Positions 18,963-28,340 of a DNA stretch of 37,816 nucleotides are shown here, in pieces. The notes under the pieces are model-generated. The model had not been told where the DNA came from. It saw only the letters and a list, made by a program, of their open reading frames with translations, and ran no database searches. Positions within the stretch are counted from its first letter, which is position 1. Each line of letters starts with the position of its first letter. The stretch is from SBBG01 sp033717875 (lineage in GTDB: Bacteria; Pseudomonadota; Gammaproteobacteria; Ga0077554; Ga007554): assembly GCA_033717875.1 (NCBI GenBank), contig JADDKJ010000033.1:1-37816 (forward strand), written 5' to 3'. A program made the translations under genes and the position numbers.

Positions 18963-19453
18963 CGGTGCGCGCTTACATCGGCTTGGGCAGCAACCTCGCC
19001 GATCCCGTTGCGCAAATACAGACCGCGTTTGCCGCGCTCGATCAAATTCCGGGTAGCCGCTGTGTGCGTCATTCATCGCTGTATCGCAGCGCACCGCTGG
19101 GGAGCAAGGATCAGCCGGCCTATGTCAACGCGGTGGCGGCGCTGGACACCGGCCTGACCGCGCTGGAGCTTCTGGCCGAGCTGCAAGCCATCGAGCAGCG
19201 CCAGGGGCGGGTGCGTGGTGCGGAGCGCTGGGGGCCGCGTACGTTGGATCTGGATCTGCTGCTCTATGACGATGCCCGCTGCGAAAGCGAGGTTTTGACC
19301 CTGCCGCACCCCCGGCTGCATGAGCGCAGCTTCGTGCTTTATCCGCTGCATGAGATTGCCCCGGATCTTGAAGTGCCGGGGCAGGGCAGTGTGCGGGAAT
19401 TGGCCGAGCGCTGCCGCAAACAAGATACATTATCGTGTGAGCGCTTGGCATGA
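18959..19453 (+). CDS. folK: HPPK, 6-hydroxymethyl-dihydropterin pyrophosphokinase
   Basis: Transfers pyrophosphate from ATP to 6-hydroxymethyl-7,8-dihydropterin in folate synthesis. 164 residues with the N-terminal YIGLGSNLADP and the signature RWGPRTLDLDLLLYDD, whose two Asp residues bind magnesium. PHPRLHERSFVLYPLHEI follows, as in other HPPKs. It starts with GTG overlapping the pcnB stop and ends overlapping the next ATG, so the three genes are coupled. The pcnB-folK-kinase-panB order is a recurrent proteobacterial cluster. Confidence 0.94.
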   Translation: MTVRAYIGLGSNLADPVAQIQTAFAALDQIPGSRCVRHSSLYRSAPLGSKDQPAYVNAVAALDTGLTALELLAELQAIEQRQGRVRGAERWGPRTLDLDLLLYDDARCESEVLTLPHPRLHERSFVLYPLHEIAPDLEVPGQGSVRELAERCRKQDTLSCERLA

Positions 19454-20106
19454 CTACTCCGAAATACATCGTCGTCGAAGGGCCGATCGGTATCGGCAAG
19501 ACGACTCTGGCCCGGCGTCTGGCGCAGACCTTTGGCAGTGACCTGTTGCTTGAAGACGCGGCGGCCAATCCTTTTCTCGAACGCTTTTACCAGCATCCGC
19601 GCCAAGCGGCTCTTTCCACGCAGCTATTCTTCCTCTTGCAGCGGGTCCGCCAGATGCGGGATATGCAACAATCGCTTTCTCAACCCGACATGTTCCGGCC
19701 CGCGGGCCGGGTGGCGGATTTCCTGATCGAGAAGGATCCCTTGTTCGCCCAGCTCACGCTCGATGACGACGATCTGCGCCTCTATGAGCAGGTACACCAG
19801 CAACTGGCGCCGGATGCCCCGCCGCCCGATTTGGTGATCTATCTTCAGGCGCCGGTGGAGGTGCTGCTGACGCGCATCGCCAAGCGCGGTCGCGGCTATG
19901 AGAAGTTGATCGAGTCGTCCTATCTGCAACGCCTCACCGACGCCTATGCGCGCTTTTTCCACCACTACAGCGCCGCGCCGCTGCTGATCGTCAACGCCGC
20001 CGAAGTCAACTATGTCGAAAACGACAGGGACTATAATCTGCTGGTGGACCAGGTGCGCGCGATACGCAGCGGCCGTCACTATTTCAATCCTCTGCCATTT
20101 GCTTGA
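19450..20106 (+). CDS. Deoxynucleoside kinase family protein
   Basis: 218 residues with a P-loop at residues 11-18 (GPIGIGKT) and the dNK-type layout: LLLEDAAANPFLERFYQHP, QLFFLLQRVRQMRDM and an R-G-x-Y lid region (AKRGRGYEKLIESSYLQRL). The family phosphorylates deoxyguanosine, deoxyadenosine and related nucleosides. In this folK-panB context the same protein occurs in many proteobacteria and its physiological substrate is uncertain. It overlaps folK by ATGA and precedes panB by 15 bases. A DRX/DRS-type motif is not obvious, so I do not name a substrate. Confidence 0.85.
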   Translation: MTTPKYIVVEGPIGIGKTTLARRLAQTFGSDLLLEDAAANPFLERFYQHPRQAALSTQLFFLLQRVRQMRDMQQSLSQPDMFRPAGRVADFLIEKDPLFAQLTLDDDDLRLYEQVHQQLAPDAPPPDLVIYLQAPVEVLLTRIAKRGRGYEKLIESSYLQRLTDAYARFFHHYSAAPLLIVNAAEVNYVENDRDYNLLVDQVRAIRSGRHYFNPLPFA

Positions 20107-20121
20107 AAGGGAGGGTGCCAT

Positions 20122-20925
20122 ATGACCAACCAGCCGGTAACCGTCACCACCTTGCGCGACATGAAACGCAAGACCGAGAAATTCGCCTGCCTTACCGCCT
20201 ATGACGCGGCATTCGCGCGCCTTATAGACGAGGCGGGCGTCGAGGTGATCCTGGTCGGCGATTCGCTCGGCATGGTCATCCAGGGGCGCGGCACCACGGT
20301 GCCGGTAACGATGGACGATATGGTCTATCACAGCCAGTGTGTGGCGCGCGGTTGTGGTCGCGCTCTGCTGATGGTGGACATGCCCTTCATGAGCTATGCC
20401 ACCCTGGAGCAGGCGCTGCGCAATGCCGCGCGGTTGATGCAGGAAGGCGGAGCGCACATGGTCAAGCTGGAGGGGGGCGCGGTACAGGCGGACATTGTGC
20501 GCCAGCTCGCCGAGCGTGGCATCCCGGTCTGCGCCCACCTGGGTTTGCAGCCGCAGTCGGTGCACAAGCTGGGCGGTTATCGTGTGCAGGGGCGGGACGC
20601 GACCGCCGCCCTGCGGATGTGTGACGACGCCCTGGCGTTGGAAGCGGCGGGCGCCGACCTGTTGCTGCTGGAGTGCGTGCCGACTTCACTGGCGGCGACG
20701 ATTACCCAATCAGTGAGCGTCCCGGTGATCGGTATCGGCGCGGGTCCCGCCTGTGACGGCCAGGTGCTGGTGCTCCACGACATGCTCGGCATCACACCCG
20801 GCAAGCGGCCGAAATTTTCCCGGGATTTCATGCAAGACAATCCCACGCCCCAAGCCGCCATTGCGGCCTATGCGCGCGCCGTCAAAAGCGGCGCTTTCCC
20901 GGGGTCTGAACATACCTTTAGCTAA
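20122..20925 (+). CDS. panB: Ketopantoate hydroxymethyltransferase
   Basis: Makes ketopantoate from alpha-ketoisovalerate and methylene-tetrahydrofolate, the first committed step to pantothenate. 267 residues with the (beta/alpha)8 landmarks VEVILVGDSLGMVIQG (magnesium-binding Asp), LLMVDMPFMSY, KLEGG, GIPVCAHLGLQPQSVHKLGG, the catalytic ECVP segment and GIGAGPACDGQVLVLHDMLG. A GGGAGG ribosome site lies 6-11 bases upstream. It overlaps panC by one base (TAATG). Dependence on a folate coenzyme fits its proximity to folK. Confidence 0.97.
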   Translation: MTNQPVTVTTLRDMKRKTEKFACLTAYDAAFARLIDEAGVEVILVGDSLGMVIQGRGTTVPVTMDDMVYHSQCVARGCGRALLMVDMPFMSYATLEQALRNAARLMQEGGAHMVKLEGGAVQADIVRQLAERGIPVCAHLGLQPQSVHKLGGYRVQGRDATAALRMCDDALALEAAGADLLLLECVPTSLAATITQSVSVPVIGIGAGPACDGQVLVLHDMLGITPGKRPKFSRDFMQDNPTPQAAIAAYARAVKSGAFPGSEHTFS

Positions 20926-21791
20926 TGGCCCTAATGCAAACCGTCAAAACCATCACGGAAGTGCGCGCCAGGATCGCCTTATGGCGCAGCCAGGGCCAGC
21001 GCATCGCCTTCGTGCCGACCATGGGCAATCTCCATGACGGACACATGCGCCTGGTGCAGCAGGCCGGCCAGCTCGCCGACCGTGTGGTCGCAAGCGTTTT
21101 CGTCAATCCGATGCAGTTTGGGGCAAGCGAAGATCTTGCGTCATATCCTCGCACATTGGCGGAAGATGGTGTCAAATTGGCCGAAAATGGTACCCATCTT
21201 CTGTTTGTTCCCGACGCGAGTGAAATGTACTCCCGTGGCATCGGAGGCGCTACGCGGGTTGAGGTGCCCGGCCTCTCGGACATCCTGTGCGGCGCATACC
21301 GCCCCGGCCACTTCGTCGGCGTGTCCACCGTGGTCAGCATGCTGTTCAATATAGTCCAGCCCGACATGGCGCTGTTTGGTGAGAAGGACTACCAGCAGCT
21401 TTTGGTGATCCGGCGCATGGTGGCGGATCTGTGCATACCGGTGCAGGTGCTGGGCGTGCCGACGGTGCGTGAGTCCGATGGGTTGGCCATGAGTTCGCGT
21501 AACAGTTACCTTTCCGCGGAAGAGCGGGCGCGAGCCCCCTGTCTTTATCGGGCGCTTTGTCAGGCGCGTGACCGGATGTCAAGCGGAGGGGCGGATTATA
21601 CGGCGGTCGAGGCCGAGGGTATGCAAGCCCTGTCCGAAGCCGGGTTCCGTGTCGATTATTTCAGCGTGCGCCGCGCCGAGGACTTGGCCGCCCCTTTGCC
21701 AGAGGATCGGGCGCTCGTGATCCTGGCCGCCGCTTGGTTGGGGAAAGCCCGTTTGATCGACAATATGGCGCTGGAATTGACTGGAAATTGA
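20925..21791 (+). CDS. panC: Pantothenate synthetase
   Basis: ATP-dependent condensation of pantoate with beta-alanine. 288 residues from the ATG that overlaps the panB stop; a second Met three codons later (20934) is an equally credible start. Class I nucleotidyltransferase signatures are FVPTMGNLHDGHMRLVQQA (the HIGH-like HDGH), VNPMQFGASEDLASYPRT, GEKDYQQLLVIRRMV and the MSSRN motif. It shares an operon with panB and is followed about 100 bases later by panD, so three pantothenate genes lie together. Confidence 0.97.
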   Translation: MALMQTVKTITEVRARIALWRSQGQRIAFVPTMGNLHDGHMRLVQQAGQLADRVVASVFVNPMQFGASEDLASYPRTLAEDGVKLAENGTHLLFVPDASEMYSRGIGGATRVEVPGLSDILCGAYRPGHFVGVSTVVSMLFNIVQPDMALFGEKDYQQLLVIRRMVADLCIPVQVLGVPTVRESDGLAMSSRNSYLSAEERARAPCLYRALCQARDRMSSGGADYTAVEAEGMQALSEAGFRVDYFSVRRAEDLAAPLPEDRALVILAAAWLGKARLIDNMALELTGN

Positions 21792-21892
21792 AAAATCAGC
21801 AACAAAACTCCATAATATCACTCTAATACTGAGTTGCCCGTTTGTCTGGCGTATTGTTTTCCTGCGCCGGAGAAATTCATGAGGACCTGTCA

Positions 21893-22273
21893 ATGCAGTA
21901 CACCCTGCTCAAATCCAAGCTGCACCGCGCCTGCGTAACCCATTCCGAGCTCGATTACGAAGGTTCGTGCGCCATCGACAGCACACTGCTCGCCGCGGCC
22001 GGCATCCACGAGTACGAGCAGATCCAGATCTACAACATCGCCAACGGCGAGCGCTTCACCACCTATGCCATCCGCGCCGAAGCCGGTTCCGGCATCATCT
22101 CCGTCAACGGCGCCGCCGCGCACAAGGCCAAGCCTGGCGATCGTGTGATTATTTGCACCTATGTGGCGCTGAATCAGCATGAGCTTGCCGCATTCAAGCC
22201 GGTTCTGGTTTATCTGGATGAGCAAAATCGCATTACCCACGCCCGTAACCACATACCGGTGCAGGCGGCGTAA
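21893..22273 (+). CDS. panD: Aspartate 1-decarboxylase (proenzyme)
   Basis: Supplies beta-alanine for PanC. The 126-residue proenzyme self-cleaves between Gly24 and Ser25 (DYEGSCAI) to generate the pyruvoyl group; the site is intact. Other conserved blocks are KLHRACVTHSELDY, NGERFTTYAI and GDRVIICTY. ATG 21893 has a GAGGA ribosome site; the frame is open to 21842 but the extra residues are not family-like. Its 100-base separation from panC leaves room for its own promoter. Confidence 0.97.
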   Translation: MQYTLLKSKLHRACVTHSELDYEGSCAIDSTLLAAAGIHEYEQIQIYNIANGERFTTYAIRAEAGSGIISVNGAAAHKAKPGDRVIICTYVALNQHELAAFKPVLVYLDEQNRITHARNHIPVQAA

Positions 22274-22294
22274 AGACGAGGCGGGGTTGCCTGC

Positions 22295-22504
22295 TTAAGG
22301 CTTCTGCGCTTTCTTTGACAGTGCAAAGCAGTCAACACGCCACACGCAGTCCACCTGGTCGCACTGACCGTCATAAGCCGTTGCGAAGCAGTCGAAATTT
22401 CCTTCCTGGCGCTGAATATCCCGGACGAGCTGAGTCTTGCCTTGGGTGACTGGCGGGGTTAATCCAAGGCCGCGAGCGATTGCGCGGATTTCCGGCATTT
22501 GCAT
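22295..22504 (-). CDS. SAP-domain small protein with conserved Cys motif
   Basis: 69 residues starting MQMPEIRAIARGLGLTP. Residues 1-35 look like a SAP-type helix-extension-helix (nucleic-acid binding), as in other short proteobacterial proteins that continue QREGNFDCFATA. The second half has four cysteines (NFDCFATAYDGQCDQVDC and WRVDCFAL) with spacing suitable for a metal site. An AAGGAA ribosome site lies upstream of 22504; the open frame to 22570 is not protein-like. It is convergent with panD. I infer DNA or RNA binding from the fold; no pathway is known. Confidence 0.75.
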   Translation of the reverse strand: MQMPEIRAIARGLGLTPPVTQGKTQLVRDIQRQEGNFDCFATAYDGQCDQVDCVWRVDCFALSKKAQKP

Positions 22505-22591
22505 GATGATTAATTTTCCTTCCAGTCCCGTGGACCTTGGCCATCGGTGTAGGCCTGTACCTGGGTTCATGAGCTTTCCCGCCCGCCCTTA

Positions 22592-22750
22592 TTAAGGAAG
22601 CTCTGAATAATTCCATCCTGGAATTCTCAGAGCACGAAAAGCAAAAATGTGATTTTTGCTTTTCTCCATTTTTCAATCATTTGGAGTGATTGAAAAATGC
22701 CGGCACGTCCTTGTGCCCTGGAACCGCTGAATTAATCAGAGGTTCCTTAA
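22592..22750. mobile_element. 159-bp MITE-like element with 19-bp terminal inverted repeats
   Basis: The left end TTAAGGAAGCTCTGAATAA (22592-22610) and right end TTAATCAGAGGTTCCTTAA (22732-22750) are inverted repeats with two mismatches. Inside are two long perfect hairpins: a 13-bp stem at 22636-22648/22652-22664 and a 13-bp stem at 22667-22679/22687-22699. It encodes nothing and ends three bases before the stop codon of the convergently placed gene at 22754. No clear target duplication is visible. A MITE derived from an absent IS is the best reading, and the stems may also terminate transcription. Confidence 0.6.
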
Positions 22751-22753
22751 CTC

Positions 22754-23710
22754 TTAGGGTGTGCAGGTGCCGCCTGGGTTCTGGTTAAAGGCCCAGCAAG
22801 TATTATCTCCGGGATTGTAGTAGGCCCTCCAATCGATCGCGTTCAGATTGAAATTCCCCCCAACGTAGGTGTAGGTTCCGGCGCTGCCCCCATCGCCCCC
22901 GCCCGGCGCCCACGAATATTGGCCAGCGGTAACGGTGGAGTTTTGCTTGTTCTGGGCCATGTCGAAGTTCCCGGCACCTGCGCTGCCTATGGTTACCGTA
23001 TTAATGAGGGGAGCAACTGACGTAGTTGAGCCGGGGCCACGATAGGCAATGCCGGTCATGTTCAGGTCAAAAAAACTGGTCATGTCGCCGGAAGTGACGG
23101 TTTGGGTGATCCTCGGTTTGGTCAGGAAAGTGTTTTTGAGGAATTCCTGCGTCATTTCCGGATCTCTTACTATCTGGCGGACTTGCACCCTTTCCGGATT
23201 TGCGGTACCCGAACCCGAGACCACGCTGGGACCCAAGGGCGTGGCATCGCCACCTCCGTTCCAGCCGCCATTGGCCGTGCCGGCGGTTCCGGCGGAAACG
23301 CTGTTGGGCTGCGAATTTGGCCATATGCGCACGCCCAGGCGAATAAATGTCTCCTGGGCGAAGTTTTGTGTGGGATCGCCGACGATGACGTGGAAGTAAG
23401 TATTACTCCCATCAAAGACGAGTTCTTGCAGAAAGGGTGTTTTTTCCGTCGAGGCGCCGCCGCCCTGATTACAGCCGCTGCTCACCCCGCCGCGGTTGCA
23501 GTTGAGTAGTTGAATGAAGCTCCCGCCAGGAGGGAAGATGGGCACTGTGTCGGGGTCCCGGCTGCCACTGAGCCTGCCGGGGTCGGGCTGGAAGTTAAGC
23601 GCGAACTCCGCCTGCCCTTCCATGGCAAAGACCATCAACAAGGCGCCGATGACAAGTGAGAGCGGTTTGGGTAGTCTGTCCATCAGTGGCGCCCGATAAT
23701 TTGTGTTCAA
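22754..23710 (-). CDS. Secreted protein of unknown function, Gly/Asn/Thr-rich
   Basis: 318 residues, or 309 from the Met at 23683, which gives the better signal peptide (MDRLPKPLSLVIGALLMVFA, cleavage after GQA). The mature protein has no recognisable enzyme motif. It is rich in Gly, Ser, Thr and Asn (ANGGWNGGGDATPLGP), with paired cysteines (LLNCNRGGVSSGC; NTCWAFNQNPGGTCTP at the C-terminus) and beta-strand-like patches (FLQELVFDGSNTYFHVIVG). It looks like a periplasmic, surface or extracellular protein. There is no C-terminal sorting signal I can recognise. It stands alone, upstream of a palindromic repeat and downstream of none. Confidence 0.7.
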   Translation of the reverse strand: MNTNYRAPLMDRLPKPLSLVIGALLMVFAMEGQAEFALNFQPDPGRLSGSRDPDTVPIFPPGGSFIQLLNCNRGGVSSGCNQGGGASTEKTPFLQELVFDGSNTYFHVIVGDPTQNFAQETFIRLGVRIWPNSQPNSVSAGTAGTANGGWNGGGDATPLGPSVVSGSGTANPERVQVRQIVRDPEMTQEFLKNTFLTKPRITQTVTSGDMTSFFDLNMTGIAYRGPGSTTSVAPLINTVTIGSAGAGNFDMAQNKQNSTVTAGQYSWAPGGGDGGSAGTYTYVGGNFNLNAIDWRAYYNPGDNTCWAFNQNPGGTCTP

Positions 23711-24072
23711 CGGATGGAACCGGAGAAGCCCCTTTTCTGGAGATTGCTTTTTATAAAAATTATCTTAATCACTTTTTAACATAGAACCCCTCAAGATACA
23801 AGACCTAATTCCATTTCGCAATAAAAAGTGAAATATTGTAGGGTGCGTTCCACGCACCATTACCATTGGTGCGTGGAACGCACCCTACAAAATTATTGTC
23901 GTTTTTAACGCAAATTGGAATAACACACCACGATTTCCGGTTCGCCAACTTTTTGGCGGAGCATCGCTTGATGCAGAAAACCCTGCGTTTTTTCGTTTTG
24001 GGGTGCGGTTATGGTATCTTTAAAATGTAGAGGCGATGTGGCGGATCGCAAGTATTTGGTCTGGGAGTGAGC
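23711..24072. other. Divergent intergenic region
   Basis: 362 bases between the secreted protein (minus) and mrp (plus). It is AT-rich near 23740-23800 (likely promoter for the minus gene) and contains the long palindrome at 23836-23890. I see no gene; the one open frame on the minus strand (to 24120) overlaps mrp and looks spurious. Confidence 0.6.
23836..23890. repeat. Perfect 24-bp palindrome (GTAGGGTGCGTTCC type)
   Basis: The arm TTGTAGGGTGCGTTCCACGC (continuing ACCA, 23836-23859) is exactly repeated in inverted orientation at 23867-23890, with a 7-base loop. The motif TAGGGTGCG...CGCACCCTA belongs to a class of dispersed intergenic palindromes seen in many bacterial genomes. With no T-tract it is not a normal terminator. 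It could be a small non-autonomous repeat or an exapted mRNA hairpin. Confidence 0.7.
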
Positions 24073-25164
<1,092 letters not shown>

Positions 25165-25225
25165 AGTTCCGGGGATCAGGTTTGTTCGCTCCTGCCCCGA
25201 TTACTGGTCCTGAGAACTACCAAAG

Positions 25226-25792
25226 ATGAGCATAAAATCAGACAAATGGATCCGGCGCATGGTCGACAGCTACGGCATGATCGAGCCGTTCGAGCCGCGT
25301 CAGGTGAAGCAGAACGAGGTGGGCCGGGTGATTTCCTATGGCACGTCGAGCTACGGTTACGACATTCGCTGCGCCAATGAATTCAAGATTTTCACCAATA
25401 TCAATTCGGCGATCGTCGACCCCAAGAATTTCGATGCCAACAGCTTTGTCGATGTGAAGTCGGACGTATGTATCATCCCGCCGAATTCCTTCGCCCTGGC
25501 GCGTACCGTGGAGTATCTTCGTATCCCGCGCAATGTACTGACCATCTGTTTGGGCAAGTCCACCTATGCGCGCTGCGGCATCATCGTCAATGTGACGCCG
25601 CTGGAGCCGGAGTGGGAGGGGCATGTGACGCTGGAGTTCTCCAACACTACGCCGTTGCCAGCCAAGATCTACGCCAATGAAGGCGTGGCGCAGGTGCTGT
25701 TCCTGGAGTCCGATGAGGTATGTGAGACCTCTTACCGCGATCGCGGCGGGAAATATCAGGGGCAGACGGGCGTGACGTTGCCGAAGGCGTAG
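25226..25792 (+). CDS. dcd: dCTP deaminase
   Basis: Converts dCTP to dUTP for thymidylate synthesis. 188 residues starting MSIKSDKWIRRMVDSYGMI. Conserved trimer and active-site blocks are present: GTSSYGYDIRC, DVCIIPPNSFALARTVEY, GKSTYARCGIIVNVTPLEPE (catalytic Glu in PEWEGHVTLEFSN) and the C-terminal lid GGKYQGQTGVTLPKA. Length and lid fit the mono-functional proteobacterial enzyme. It is convergent with the DUF3108 gene, with only 24 bases between the stops. Confidence 0.97.
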   Translation: MSIKSDKWIRRMVDSYGMIEPFEPRQVKQNEVGRVISYGTSSYGYDIRCANEFKIFTNINSAIVDPKNFDANSFVDVKSDVCIIPPNSFALARTVEYLRIPRNVLTICLGKSTYARCGIIVNVTPLEPEWEGHVTLEFSNTTPLPAKIYANEGVAQVLFLESDEVCETSYRDRGGKYQGQTGVTLPKA

Positions 25793-25816
25793 TTGCCCCT
25801 TATCGTAAACAGGCTC

Positions 25817-26581
25817 TTAGAGCTGCAATCCTTGCACCGAATGGATCCGCATCGTCAGGTGCCCATCCTCGTCGTCGTGTTGTTCCAGGATGACGGGGAG
25901 GTAGTGCAGATCGATGGCGCACCACACGGTGGTGTTTCTCTTGTCGCCGGTGCGCCGGATTTTCAGGGTGCGTAGTGTGCCGACATCGGTTTTGACTTGT
26001 TCCTCGCCGAGAATGACAAAGCGGTAGGCATTGGTTTTTTCACTTTCAATGATCGGGTATTCCAAGGTTTTTCGCCCGTTTTTCAGGTCCTGCATGATGG
26101 CGAGCTGGTAGGTGAGCTTGTCCTGCGCATTGGCACGCAATGGCATGCGCCAGGTTCTGGTGCTGTTGAAGCTGGTCGTGACGTTCTTTTCCCAGTCGAA
26201 GACTTGCCTGAGCCATTTGTCTTTTTTGCTGCGGTTGCGGCGGGTCATGTATTCCAGCGGCCGGATGCCGGTGCCGGGTTCCGCGTTCGTATACACGCCT
26301 TCGCTGCGTTCCACCAATTCTTCCTTGAGAAACCGGGCGAGCAGGCCGGTGGCGTGAGTCACCGACTGGTAGACGAACTGCCCGTCGGTGTTGCTCAGGG
26401 TGCGGATGTTTTCGCCCAGCGGAATGCCGGCCCGGCTCAGGGTGTAACGTGCCGAGAAGGGGGGGATGTCGGCAGACGCCGCGGAGGAGAAGATGAGTCC
26501 CATGAGGCAGAGGAGGAGCAACAGGGTCCAGTGTCGCGGCGCTGTTTTAATCTCCGATGTGTTGCATCGTATCTTCGACAT
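25817..26581 (-). CDS. DUF3108 periplasmic protein
   Basis: 254 residues with an N-terminal hydrophobic segment (HWTLLLLLCLMGLIFSSAASA) that reads as a cleavable signal peptide ending ASA. The mature part has the DUF3108 pattern FSARYTLSRAGIPLGE, then FLKEELVERSEG, RNRSKKDKWLRQVFDW, DKLTYQLAIMQDL and a C-terminal RRTGDKRNTTVWCAIDL. The family is common next to purN/purM in beta- and gammaproteobacteria; its function is not established. It overlaps the end of purN by 35 bases if the ATG at 26581 is used, so it is probably cotranscribed. Confidence 0.85.
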   Translation of the reverse strand: MSKIRCNTSEIKTAPRHWTLLLLLCLMGLIFSSAASADIPPFSARYTLSRAGIPLGENIRTLSNTDGQFVYQSVTHATGLLARFLKEELVERSEGVYTNAEPGTGIRPLEYMTRRNRSKKDKWLRQVFDWEKNVTTSFNSTRTWRMPLRANAQDKLTYQLAIMQDLKNGRKTLEYPIIESEKTNAYRFVILGEEQVKTDVGTLRTLKIRRTGDKRNTTVWCAIDLHYLPVILEQHDDEDGHLTMRIHSVQGLQL

Positions 26582-27236
26582 GGGCGTAGTCCACCGCGGC
26601 TGTTAAAGGTTGTCCGTCGAGCATGATTCGATCGTTCTCCAGCGTCAGTCGCCCTTCGGCGAACCAGCGGATCGCCAGGGGGTAGATGCGGTGTTCCCGC
26701 TCCAGCACCTTGGCGGCCAGGCGCTTGACGTCGTCATCCGGTAATATCGGCACGCGCGCCTGGATGATGACCGGTCCGCCATCCAGCTCGCCGGTGACGA
26801 AATGAACGCTGGCGCCGTGTTCCTTTTCGCCCGACTCGATGGCGCGGCGATGGGTGTCGAGGCCGGTGAAGGCGGGTAGCAGCGAAGGATGGATGTTCAG
26901 CATGCGTCCCAGGTAGTGCGCCACGAAGCCGGGGCCGAGAATGCGCATGAAGCCCGCCAGCACCACCAGCGCCGGTTGATGGGCGTCGATGGCGGCCTCC
27001 AGGGCGGTTTCGAACGAGCCGCGGTCGGGGTAGGCCCGGTGGTCCACCGTCAGCGCCGGGATGCCCGCCCGCCGCGCGCGCTCCAGTCCGTAAGCGGCGG
27101 GGTTGTTGCTGATCACCGCGCGGATGTCGACCGGCAGCCCTTCATTCGCCACGGCATCGATGATCGCCTGGAGGTTGCTGCCGTCGCCCGAAATCAGGAT
27201 GACGATCGGCAGGCGGCTGCGCAAGCCCTGTATCAT
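26547..27236 (-). CDS. purN: Phosphoribosylglycinamide formyltransferase (GART)
   Basis: Formylates GAR with 10-formyl-tetrahydrofolate in purine synthesis. 229 residues from 27236; the frame is open to 27296 but that part overlaps purM. Signatures are LISGDGSNLQAII (phosphate binding), AVISNNPAAYGLERA, LAGFMRILGPGFV, the catalytic NIHPSLLPAFTGLDTH (Asn, His) and GASVHFVTGELDGGPVI with the active Asp. The start overlaps the purM stop by ATGA. C-terminal to the catalytic domain is a typical short extension (MLDGQPLTAAVDY). Confidence 0.96.
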   Translation of the reverse strand: MIQGLRSRLPIVILISGDGSNLQAIIDAVANEGLPVDIRAVISNNPAAYGLERARRAGIPALTVDHRAYPDRGSFETALEAAIDAHQPALVVLAGFMRILGPGFVAHYLGRMLNIHPSLLPAFTGLDTHRRAIESGEKEHGASVHFVTGELDGGPVIIQARVPILPDDDVKRLAAKVLEREHRIYPLAIRWFAEGRLTLENDRIMLDGQPLTAAVDYAHVEDTMQHIGD

Positions 27237-28303
27237 TGAGTGATCAGCACCTGCTCGCCGGGGCCTTTCGCGGCTTCGATGCTGCCGATGCGCCACGCTG
27301 TTTCACCCTGAGACTTGAGGATATTCAGCGCGGTGCCGGCATCGTTGTCGGCCACGCACACTACCATTCCGATGCCGCAGTTGAAGGTGCGATACATCTC
27401 CTGGTCGGCGATGTTGCCGTGTTGCTGTAGCCAGTCGAACACCGGTGGGCGGACCCAGGCGCGGGCGTCGATGGCGGCGCGGGTGCCCTCCGGCATGACG
27501 CGCGGCAGGTTTTCCAGCAGGCCGCCGCCGGTGATATGCGCCAGGGCGTGCACCCGCACTTGCTCGAACAGCGTGAGCAGCGGCTGGACATAGATGCGCG
27601 TGGGTTCGAGCAGCGTCGCCCCCAGTGTGTGGCCGTGGAAGTCCTGCGCCAGATCCGCGCCGCTCACCGCGATGATCTTGCGGATCAGAGAGTAGCCGTT
27701 GGAGTGCGGGCCGCTCGAGGCGATGCCGATCAGCGCGTCACCCGCCCGCACCCGGCTGCCGTCGATGATGCGGTCTTTCTCCACCACGCCGACGCTGAAG
27801 CCGGCCAGATCGTAGTCGCCGTCCCCGTACATGCCGGGCATTTCGGCGGTTTCCCCGCCCACCAGTGCGCAACCGGCGATCTCGCAGCCTTGGCCGATGC
27901 CCTTGATGACGTCCGCGGCCTGGTCGACGCTGAGGCGGCCGGTGGCGTAATAGTCGAGGAAGAACAGCGGTTCGGCTCCCTGGACCACCAGATCGTTGAC
28001 GCACATCGCCACCAGATCGATGCCGATCGTGTCATGTTTGCCCATTTCGATCGCCAGTTTCAGCTTGGTGCCGACGCCGTCGGTGGTGGAGACCAGCACC
28101 GGCTGGCGGTAACGGTCGAGCGGCAGTTCGAACAGCGCGCCAAACCCTCCCAGGCCGCCCAGCACGCCAGGACGTTTGGTGCGTGCGGCGATGGGTTTGA
28201 TGCGCTTGACCAGCTCATTGCCGGCGTCGATATCCACGCCCGCGTCGCGGTAACTCAGGCCGGATGTTGAGATGGAAGCTTGGTCTTTGGTGTTCGGATT
28301 CAT
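27233..28303 (-). CDS. purM: Phosphoribosylformylglycinamidine cyclo-ligase (AIR synthetase)
   Basis: ATP-dependent closure of FGAM to AIR in purine synthesis. 356 residues with SGLSYRDAGVDIDAGNELV, LVSTTDGVGTKLKLA, MCVNDLVVQGAEPLFFLDYY, ALVGGETAEMPGMY, the SGPHSNGYSLIRK block and HITGGGLLENLPRV. It is directly coupled to purN. The ATG at 28303 has no strong ribosome site. Upstream, the divergent intergenic region has been invaded by the element at 28341-28590, which ends up 38 bases from the start codon and probably sits in the native promoter region. Confidence 0.96.
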   Translation of the reverse strand: MNPNTKDQASISTSGLSYRDAGVDIDAGNELVKRIKPIAARTKRPGVLGGLGGFGALFELPLDRYRQPVLVSTTDGVGTKLKLAIEMGKHDTIGIDLVAMCVNDLVVQGAEPLFFLDYYATGRLSVDQAADVIKGIGQGCEIAGCALVGGETAEMPGMYGDGDYDLAGFSVGVVEKDRIIDGSRVRAGDALIGIASSGPHSNGYSLIRKIIAVSGADLAQDFHGHTLGATLLEPTRIYVQPLLTLFEQVRVHALAHITGGGLLENLPRVMPEGTRAAIDARAWVRPPVFDWLQQHGNIADQEMYRTFNCGIGMVVCVADNDAGTALNILKSQGETAWRIGSIEAAKGPGEQVLITQ

Positions 28304-28340
28304 GGGGTTAATCGCTTAGCGGGCTGAGAAAGTGTATGAT

